From Bacteroidota bacterium (GTDB lineage Bacteria > Bacteroidota > Bacteroidia > Chitinophagales > BACL12), in assembly GCA_016715425.1 (NCBI GenBank), contig JADKAC010000005.1, forward strand, positions 868,001 to 932,000: 64,000 nucleotides of DNA. Reading direction: 5' to 3'. Each line of letters opens with the position of its first letter. The stretch's first letter is position 1. Shown one piece after another: positions 58,031-64,000 of this stretch. Made by a program: the position numbers and the translations under genes. The notes beneath the pieces were generated by a model. The model was not told where the DNA came from. It saw nothing but the letters and a program-made list of their open reading frames with translations, and made no database searches.

Positions 58031-58110
58031 CTAGCCCCGATAGTAGTGGAAAGCCCACAGCCCGTTTTTCACGGGCGAGGACTTGGAACGGATAGCGGGA
58101 AATAGCTCCT
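58031..58110 (+). ncRNA. Structured Bacteroidota intergenic element (Flavo-1-like)
   Basis: The blocks AGCCCCGATAGTAG, GCCCG-TTTTTCA-CGGGC (an internal hairpin at 58060-58076) and GGATAGCGGGAAATAGCTCC form an arrangement I recognise as recurring in Bacteroidota intergenic regions. It resembles the Flavo-1 RNA motif. It is about 35 bases from the 3' end of ffh. The transcribed strand is uncertain, and function is unknown. Confidence 0.5.
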
Positions 58111-58144
58111 AAAAAAAATAAATTGAATAAATTGTTTTGGGGTA

Positions 58145-59482
58145 CTACTTCCTCCCCATCATCCCCAAAGCCTTAGCAGCTTTTGCACCGCCACCCATTT
58201 TATTCATCATCTTCATCATCTTGCGCATTTCTTCAAATTGCTTGATGAATTGATTTACTTCGATGATATTATTTCCGCTGCCATCGGCAAGTCGTTTACG
58301 ACGAGTGCCTGTTAATAAATCAGGATCATGACGTTCGGCGGGTGTCATGCTTTGTATTATTGCTTCTATGCGTTTTAATTGTTTCTCGTCAATATCCAGG
58401 TCTTTTATTTGTTTGCCGATTCCGGGAATCATTCCCAACAGATCTTTCATGTTTCCCATTTTTCGAATCTGTTTCATCTGACTTAAAAAATCATCGAAGT
58501 CAAATTGATTTTTGCGAATCTTGCGTTGCAGTTCAGCAGCTTTTTCTTCGTCGTATTGTTCTTGTGCTTTTTCTACGAAGGAAACAATATCGCCCATGCC
58601 GAGAATACGTTGCGCCATACGTTCAGGATAGAAAATATCCAACGTATCCATCTTCTCGCCGCTGCTTACAAACTTGATGGGTTTCTCTACAATATATTTA
58701 ATAGATAGGGCAGCACCACCTCTGGTATCGCCATCCATTTTTGTAAGTACAACACCATCAAAATTCAGACGGTCGTTAAATGCTTTTGCAGTGTTAACTG
58801 CATCTTGTCCGGTCATGGAATCTACCACAAATAATATCTCACCGGGATTAACAGCGGATTTAATATTTGCAATTTCATCCATCATCATTTCATCCACAGC
58901 AAGGCGACCGGCAGTATCAATAATCACTACATTATGGCTGTTCACTTTTGCAAAGCTGATGGCTTTTTTAGCGATGTCAACAGGGTTTTTATTTTCTAAA
59001 TCGGCATATACATCCACTTTTATTTGTTCACCTAAAACCTGTAATTGATTAATGGCAGCAGGACGGTAAACGTCACCGGCCACAAGCAGAGGATTGCGGC
59101 CGGTTTTCGTTTTAATATAGTTAGCAAGCTTAGCAGAGAAAGTGGTTTTACCGGAACCTTGTAAACCGGCTACGAGAATAATTGCGGGCGAACCTTTCAG
59201 ATTAATATCTGCTTTGGTGCCGCCCATAAGCGTGGTTAATTCATCCTGCACAATCTTCACCATCAACTGTCCGGGACTAACGGCAGTGAGAACTTCCGCA
59301 CCCATTGCTTTATCCTTAATAATGTCGGTAAATTCTTTTGCTATTTTATAATTTACATCGGCATCCACTAAGGCACGACGGATTTCTTTTACCGTTGTGG
59401 CAATATTAATTTCGGAAATGCGTCCCTGACCTTTAAGGGTTTTAAAGGCGGAGTCTAAACGATCTGATAAATTCTCGAACAT
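58145..59482 (-). CDS. ffh: Signal recognition particle protein Ffh
   Basis: 445 residues. The N domain is followed by the G domain with GLQGSGKTT at residues 106-114, DTAGRLAVDEMMMDEI, TKMDGDTRGGAALS and the DARGG-like segment. The C-terminal Met-rich M domain (MRKMMKMMNKMGGGAKAAKALGMMG) binds 4.5S RNA and signal sequences. Full length for the family; it targets membrane proteins co-translationally. Start ATG at 59482. Confidence 0.97.
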   Translation of the reverse strand: MFENLSDRLDSAFKTLKGQGRISEINIATTVKEIRRALVDADVNYKIAKEFTDIIKDKAMGAEVLTAVSPGQLMVKIVQDELTTLMGGTKADINLKGSPAIILVAGLQGSGKTTFSAKLANYIKTKTGRNPLLVAGDVYRPAAINQLQVLGEQIKVDVYADLENKNPVDIAKKAISFAKVNSHNVVIIDTAGRLAVDEMMMDEIANIKSAVNPGEILFVVDSMTGQDAVNTAKAFNDRLNFDGVVLTKMDGDTRGGAALSIKYIVEKPIKFVSSGEKMDTLDIFYPERMAQRILGMGDIVSFVEKAQEQYDEEKAAELQRKIRKNQFDFDDFLSQMKQIRKMGNMKDLLGMIPGIGKQIKDLDIDEKQLKRIEAIIQSMTPAERHDPDLLTGTRRKRLADGSGNNIIEVNQFIKQFEEMRKMMKMMNKMGGGAKAAKALGMMGRK

Positions 59483-59504
59483 ATATTTTCTTCTCTGCTA
59501 TGCA

Positions 59505-60956
59505 TTAATAATAACGTAAACGGATAACACCACTTAAAAACTTACTGAGTCGCACGGCCTGTTTGGTGTATCCAAATTCATTGTCGTACCAGCAATACAA
59601 CACAACAGATTTTCCATCGGTGGAAACAATAGTTGCAGGAGCATCTACCACCACAGCATGACCATTGCCAACACAATCAGTACTCACCATTTCCTGGCTC
59701 ATGCTATAATCAATTTGCTCTACTAAATTGCCATGCTTGGCAGCTTCTTTCAACACATTATTTATAGTTTCTACATCCACTTTCTTATTTAAAGTAAGAT
59801 TCAGAATTGCCAAAGAAACGTTTGGTGTGGGGACACGAATTGCGTTTCCGGTAAGCTTACCTGCCATGCTTGGAATTACTTTGGTAACGGCACTTGCAGC
59901 ACCGGTTTCTGTAATCACCATATTAATAGGAGCGGAACGGCCACGACGAGATTTCTTGTGGAAGTTATCTAACAAGTTTTGATCGTTAGTGTAAGAGTGC
60001 ACTGTTTCAATATGACCGTGTTCAATACCATAAGTGTTTTCCATGATGGCGATAACTGGAACAACGGCATTAGTAGTGCAACTTGCGGCGGAGAATATTT
60101 TCTCTTCTGAATTCAAATATTTTTCATGATTAATACCATGTACAATATTTGGAATATCCCCTTTGCCCGGAGCGGTGAGTAATACAATATCAGCACCTTT
60201 TGAAAGCAAGTGTTTGCTCAATCCTTCACGATCACGACTTACACCTGTGTTATCAATAATCAATGCATCATTAATTCCGTATTCGGTGTAATCTATATCT
60301 TCCGGTTTGCTTGCAGCAATCATGTGCACGATATTGCCATTAATAATAAGTGCTTTATTTTCCAGATCTTCTTCAATGGTACCATGAAATTTACCATGCA
60401 CACTGTCCTTTCTTAATAAGCTTGCACGTTTCATAATATCATCATCCGAATTTGTACGGGTAACAATTGCACGCAAACGTAACTGTTCACCCTTGCCGGC
60501 TTCATTAATTATTATTCTCGCAGCAATTCTTCCAATACGACCAAAACCATAAAGCACAACATCCTTTGGTTTCAACACTAATTTATCCTTACCGATAAAG
60601 TCTTTCAATTTATCAGCAACAAAATCATCATAGCCTTTGTATTTGCTGCCTTCGGTCATCCATTCTTTTCCCAGACGACCAAGGTCAATACGAGAAGGAG
60701 CGAGGTCGAGCTTTGCAATAGCTTTCATTAAATTCAATGAAATATCCACCGTTAAAGGCTGGTTTAAAAACCGCTGTGCATATAAATGATGATTAAGAAC
60801 TTCACTTGCACGCACATCCACCAAAGTACGGCGGAAGATGATAAGTTCTACACTTTTGTCGAACCAAAGGTTAGCAGCGATAGAACTGAGTTCCACGGCA
60901 TCTTTTTCCTTTTGATTCCATTCTTTTAGCTTCGATTCATAGTTTACTGCACTCAT
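59505..60956 (-). CDS. gap: Glyceraldehyde-3-phosphate dehydrogenase, long form
   Basis: 483 residues with a ~130-residue N-terminal extension before the NAD-binding motif YGFGRIGRIAARIIINEAG. Catalytic Cys293 lies in SAASCTTNAV; downstream are HSYTNDQNLLDNFHKKSRRGR and the C-terminal WYDNEFGYTKQAVRLSKFL. The long form is common in Bacteroidota and is distinct from the ~335-residue glycolytic enzyme. Reaction: oxidation and phosphorylation of glyceraldehyde 3-phosphate. It sits 22 bases upstream of ffh on the same strand. Confidence 0.95.
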   Translation of the reverse strand: MSAVNYESKLKEWNQKEKDAVELSSIAANLWFDKSVELIIFRRTLVDVRASEVLNHHLYAQRFLNQPLTVDISLNLMKAIAKLDLAPSRIDLGRLGKEWMTEGSKYKGYDDFVADKLKDFIGKDKLVLKPKDVVLYGFGRIGRIAARIIINEAGKGEQLRLRAIVTRTNSDDDIMKRASLLRKDSVHGKFHGTIEEDLENKALIINGNIVHMIAASKPEDIDYTEYGINDALIIDNTGVSRDREGLSKHLLSKGADIVLLTAPGKGDIPNIVHGINHEKYLNSEEKIFSAASCTTNAVVPVIAIMENTYGIEHGHIETVHSYTNDQNLLDNFHKKSRRGRSAPINMVITETGAASAVTKVIPSMAGKLTGNAIRVPTPNVSLAILNLTLNKKVDVETINNVLKEAAKHGNLVEQIDYSMSQEMVSTDCVGNGHAVVVDAPATIVSTDGKSVVLYCWYDNEFGYTKQAVRLSKFLSGVIRLRYY

Positions 60957-61226
60957 TGTATAGCATTTATTTATTTATGTTTAAAGAGACGGCAAAGGTA
61001 GTAAACTTAGGTGTGAAAGCCCAATAACAGTGAGTTTTAAATTATTGTGATAGAAGGGATTGGATGATTTTACTAAAAAATAAATAGACGAAACATAAAT
61101 ATTCTCGTAGTCTTTATTTATTTGTGTATAAAATGTACATAATCAATGTAAAAAAAACTGCCAATAATTTTGTTTATATAGTAAATTAATTAAACTTGCA
61201 CGGTTGATTATAACTGTTAACCATCA

Positions 61227-61616
61227 ATGGGAAAAAGCAAAAAAGTAAAATTCACCTTAGAGTACATGATTCGCTCTACGCCGTTGGCGTTATATAATTT
61301 TTTAACAACAGCCACCGGTTTGTCGCAGTGGTTTGCTGAGGATGTGGACAATGAGGAGAACACCTTTTATTTCACATGGGGAAAGCAAACAGATATTGCT
61401 GAAATGATTTCAACTGAGGACGATGACTTTATCCGGTACCGTTGGGATTATCAGGATGAGGATGAATATTTTGAATTCAGAATTGAGAAAGGAGATATCA
61501 CGGACGATACTGTATTGTTTATTACCGATATAGTGGATGAAGGTGATGTAGAAAGTCAAAAGCAATTGTGGGATGCTCAAATAAAAAGCTTAAGCAAACG
61601 TATCGGCGCTGCCTGA
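61227..61616 (+). CDS. START-like domain protein
   Basis: 129 residues of a Bacteroidota START-like family: KFTLEYMIRSTPLALYNFLTTATGLSQWFAEDV, then EYFEFRIEKGDITDDTVLFITDIVDEGD and QLWDAQIKSLSKRIGA. It is acidic in the middle. Related to the SRPBCC proteins at 6.3 and 7.3 kb only in fold. Its 3' end overlaps a convergent gene by 27 bases. Role unknown, ligand binding presumed. Confidence 0.85.
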   Translation: MGKSKKVKFTLEYMIRSTPLALYNFLTTATGLSQWFAEDVDNEENTFYFTWGKQTDIAEMISTEDDDFIRYRWDYQDEDEYFEFRIEKGDITDDTVLFITDIVDEGDVESQKQLWDAQIKSLSKRIGAA

Positions 61617-62204
61617 TAATAGGGTTTCAATCTCTCTTACCCGCTCAATAAATTCTTTTTGTATTTCAGAAATAGTAGTTGATGTTATCTTACAAGATAA
61701 TTTTAAATATTGATATGTATTAATATGCGTATTAATTTCTATGGCAGAAAGTGTATGAAGAGGTTTAAAATATTCAGAATAAAAATCATGATTCCATGGA
61801 TTGTGCGCAATAGAAAATTGCCAATCAGTTATAAGCGAAGAATTGTGTTGTAATTTTTTAGAAATTGCAATTGCTTTATTGCCTGTGGCAAGAAGTGAAA
61901 TACTGAAAAAATGTCCATACCAAAACATACATCTGAAAACAAGAATATCTCGTGATGGATTTATTTTTGGAATATCGAGAATGAGATATGGTTGATGTAA
62001 ATAATTTTCTCCCTTGGTAATTTTAAATGTAAAAGGTTCTACTTCAGTAAAAAGCTGATGTGATAACTTATCTTTGAGTTCAATACCAATAGCATTAAAT
62101 AATGAAATTATTTTTTCGTTAATCCGATGTTTGGTAGGAAATATTTCCGAATCAAACATCAGTTTTTTTTCACGATCATTAAAATCCAATAATTCATCTT
62201 TCAT
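61590..62204 (-). CDS. Conserved hypothetical protein
   Basis: 204 residues, no signal peptide. Visible blocks are LDFNDREKKLMFDSEIFPTKHRINEKI and a beta-rich centre (YLILDIPKINPSRDILVFRCMFWYGHFFSISLLATG). A helical end has INTYQYLKLSCKITSTTISEIQKEFIERVREIE. It starts six bases from the divergent LptF/G gene, so the two share a promoter region. I cannot name the family; it resembles conserved Bacteroidota proteins of unknown function. Confidence 0.65.
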   Translation of the reverse strand: MKDELLDFNDREKKLMFDSEIFPTKHRINEKIISLFNAIGIELKDKLSHQLFTEVEPFTFKITKGENYLHQPYLILDIPKINPSRDILVFRCMFWYGHFFSISLLATGNKAIAISKKLQHNSSLITDWQFSIAHNPWNHDFYSEYFKPLHTLSAIEINTHINTYQYLKLSCKITSTTISEIQKEFIERVREIETLLSGSADTFA

Positions 62205-62209
62205 ATCTT

Positions 62210-63646
62210 ATGTTAAAGCGCCTGGACAAATATATTCTAAAGTCATTTATAGGGCCGTTTATAGTTACGTTTTTTATTGCGTTGGTTATTTTACTCATTC
62301 AATTTTTATGGAAGTACATTGAAGATTTGGTTGGGAAAGGATTAGGAACATTCGTTATAGCAAAGTTATTATTTTATGCATCCGCTAATATGATTCCATT
62401 AGCGCTTCCACTTGCAACATTACTTTCATCAATTATGGTATATGGTAATTTGGGAGAACGATTTGAACTCGCCGCATTAAAATCTGCGGGAATTTCTATG
62501 TTTCGATTTATGCGCAGTACTATTATTGCCGGAATTTTTATTGCTTTTGGCGCATTTATGTTTTCTAATTATGTATTGCCGAAAGCATCATTAAAATTTT
62601 GGACAACACTTATTGATATCACGAAACAAAAACCTGCATTAAATATTAAACCCGATCAATTTTATAATGAGATAGATAACTACAGTATTTTAATCGGTTC
62701 AAAGCAAGAAGATAATATTCATATTTCCGATATCACTATTTATGAAGAAGGAGATAATAAACATAATACGAATGTTTTAATTGCTGCAAAAGGAGAGATG
62801 TTGCCAAGTGGTGATAAAAAAAATCTGGTATTGAAATTAGAAAAAGGAAAACAGTACGAAGAGTTAAAACCGGAGGTGCGTAATAAGCAACAATTTGAAC
62901 ACATGCGCATGGAGTTTGGCACTTGGGAAAAAGTGCTGGACCTCTCAGGATTTGAAATGCAGCAATCTAGTGAGGAGTTGTATAAAGACCATTACAGGAT
63001 GATGAATGTGGGGCAACTTTCAGTAGCAATAGATTCCTTAGTTGTGCAATCTCAAAATAAATCCGAGACACTTTCAAAAGTATTAGATCAGTACTTTACA
63101 TTTAATAGAGACACTGCATTTACATCCAGAATTGAGTCAATGGAAAAAGTAAAAACATCAGATACCAGTTTTATAGAAACAGTAAATCCGGAGGAGCAAA
63201 AAGTAGTGATAAAGCGAGCGCTTGCTTCGGTGAGAAACATCTCGAATTACACACAACAGATAGAAGATTCCATGCGGTTTACAAACGAGAAAATTGCAGA
63301 TCATAAAATCGAATGGCACAGAAAATTTACGCTGTCAGTTATTTGTTTGGTTTTCATTTTTGTGGGAGCACCATTGGGGGCAATTATTCGTAAAGGCGGA
63401 TTTGGTTTGCCGGTAATTTTTTCAATTTTTATTTTCATTATTTATTATGTGATTTCTATAACAGGTGAGAAGATGTCGGAGCAAGCAGTGATCTCTCCAT
63501 TTACAGGAATGTGGATGGCTATCTTTATTATTTTTCCATTTAGTCTTTATCTTACATTGAAAGCAAAAAATGATTCACCTATTTTTAGTTTAGAATCTTA
63601 TTCTAATTTCTTTTATAAATTGAAACAACGATTATTTAAAAAATGA
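62210..63646 (+). CDS. LptF/LptG-family LPS transport permease
   Basis: 478 residues in the YjgP/YjgQ family. The opening LDKYILKSFIGPFIVTFFIALVILLIQFLW and PLALPLATLLSSIMVYGNLGERFELAALKSAG are characteristic, and three hydrophobic segments close the protein (residues ~385-465). The large middle part is periplasmic beta-jellyroll. It pairs with LptB2 and LptG/LptF to extract LPS from the inner membrane. It overlaps the next gene by ATGA. Confidence 0.92.
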   Translation: MLKRLDKYILKSFIGPFIVTFFIALVILLIQFLWKYIEDLVGKGLGTFVIAKLLFYASANMIPLALPLATLLSSIMVYGNLGERFELAALKSAGISMFRFMRSTIIAGIFIAFGAFMFSNYVLPKASLKFWTTLIDITKQKPALNIKPDQFYNEIDNYSILIGSKQEDNIHISDITIYEEGDNKHNTNVLIAAKGEMLPSGDKKNLVLKLEKGKQYEELKPEVRNKQQFEHMRMEFGTWEKVLDLSGFEMQQSSEELYKDHYRMMNVGQLSVAIDSLVVQSQNKSETLSKVLDQYFTFNRDTAFTSRIESMEKVKTSDTSFIETVNPEEQKVVIKRALASVRNISNYTQQIEDSMRFTNEKIADHKIEWHRKFTLSVICLVFIFVGAPLGAIIRKGGFGLPVIFSIFIFIIYYVISITGEKMSEQAVISPFTGMWMAIFIIFPFSLYLTLKAKNDSPIFSLESYSNFFYKLKQRLFKK

Positions 63647-64000
63647 AAAAAATTATTACAGATAATAAATGGTTTTTAATCCCTTGGTTGTTGTGGAGCT
63701 TGATATTGTTAATTTATGTTTTGCTAACTCCGAGAGGAACATCAACGCTGTGGGTAAATGATCAACACACAGTTGTATTAGATTTTATTTTTAGATGGAC
63801 AACATGGTTGGGAGATGGAGTGACCGTGGGTATTATTTGCTTTATTTTATTGTTTGTACAATTCCGGGCTGCTGTATTTGCATCCATAGTTTCTATTGCG
63901 AATTTAGTTATAACAGGCGCTTTAAAAAAGGCATTTTCATATCCACGTCCGGCAACTTATTTTGAAACTATTGATTTGAATTTTGTACATGGAATTAAAA
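63643..64000 (+). CDS. PAP2-family phosphatase, 3' end outside window
   Basis: 119 residues visible, starting with an ATGA overlap on the LptF/G gene. Hydrophobic helices at residues 10-30, 45-90 and the first phosphatase motif KKAFSYPRP (KX6RP) are present. The remaining motifs (SGH and SRxxxxxHxxxD) must lie beyond the window. Members dephosphorylate lipid phosphates such as undecaprenyl pyrophosphate or LPS lipid A; the LptF/G context suggests envelope lipids. Confidence 0.88.
   Translation, partial: MKKIITDNKWFLIPWLLWSLILLIYVLLTPRGTSTLWVNDQHTVVLDFIFRWTTWLGDGVTVGIICFILLFVQFRAAVFASIVSIANLVITGALKKAFSYPRPATYFETIDLNFVHGIK

Overview
The window is chromosomal DNA of an AT-rich member of the Bacteroidota, probably Chitinophagales/Sphingobacteriia-like. 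The evidence is a type IX secretion (T9SS) C-terminal sorting domain at 55.8-57.1 kb, a long-form GAPDH, a typical Bacteroidota 38-residue membrane microprotein at 45.7 kb, many lipoproteins with short lipoboxes, and a repeated-type structured intergenic element near 58.05 kb. I saw no rRNA, tRNA, CRISPR array, IS element, integrase, capsid, portal or terminase gene.

Layout. 0-1.7 kb: the 3' part of a TIR-EAD11 conflict-system protein, translationally coupled to a GSCFA-domain gene, followed by a heptanucleotide-repeat mosaic. 2.1-14.8 kb: housekeeping and stress genes (penicillin-acylase-family Ntn hydrolase, lipoproteins, START/SRPBCC proteins, a DUF2249 triplicate protein facing a hemerythrin, a secreted papain-like protease, MgtA-type Mg2+ ATPase, VOC protein, a Cys-rich copper-binding protein without a normal start codon, a PNPOx-like protein, a DUF3781 protein).

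15.2-40.8 kb: a complete extracellular contractile injection system (eCIS, the Afp/PVC/MAC/AlgoCIS class). All genes are on the + strand and end at a strong hairpin terminator at 40,761-40,797. Order: LytTR regulator, sheath, tube, zinc-ribbon T4-baseplate-like protein, unknown protein, DUF4255 cap adaptor, tandem AAA+ ATPase, small protein, two tandem DUF4157 putative cargo proteins, CIS_tube hub adaptor, LysM-like protein, gpD-type hub, gpV-type spike, unknown, gp25, two baseplate-J-like wedge proteins, gpI-type tail protein, a 1169-residue DUF6519/beta-helix candidate fibre, and a coiled-coil protein with a carboxypeptidase-regulatory-like domain and an acidic repeat tail. The parts would form a sheath-tube syringe on a baseplate, loaded by the ATPase and capped by the DUF4255 protein, with the DUF4157 proteins as likely payload. 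Six of these genes, including the sheath, each carry one apparent single-base deletion at or beside a short homopolymer. I found no comparable frameshift in the other ~38 kb. This is either a locus-specific assembly error, real decay or switching, or (least likely) recoding.

40.8-64 kb: mostly minus-strand genes: a two-domain M16 protease, a probable baeRF-family protein, small membrane proteins, a DUF2130 coiled-coil protein, an APC permease, an SDR, a cardiolipin synthase, an amidohydrolase with a fused META domain, a berberine-bridge-type flavoenzyme, a T9SS-exported SGNH-like protein, a decayed gene remnant, SRP protein Ffh, GAPDH, a START-like protein, a hypothetical protein, an LptF/LptG permease and the start of a PAP2 phosphatase.
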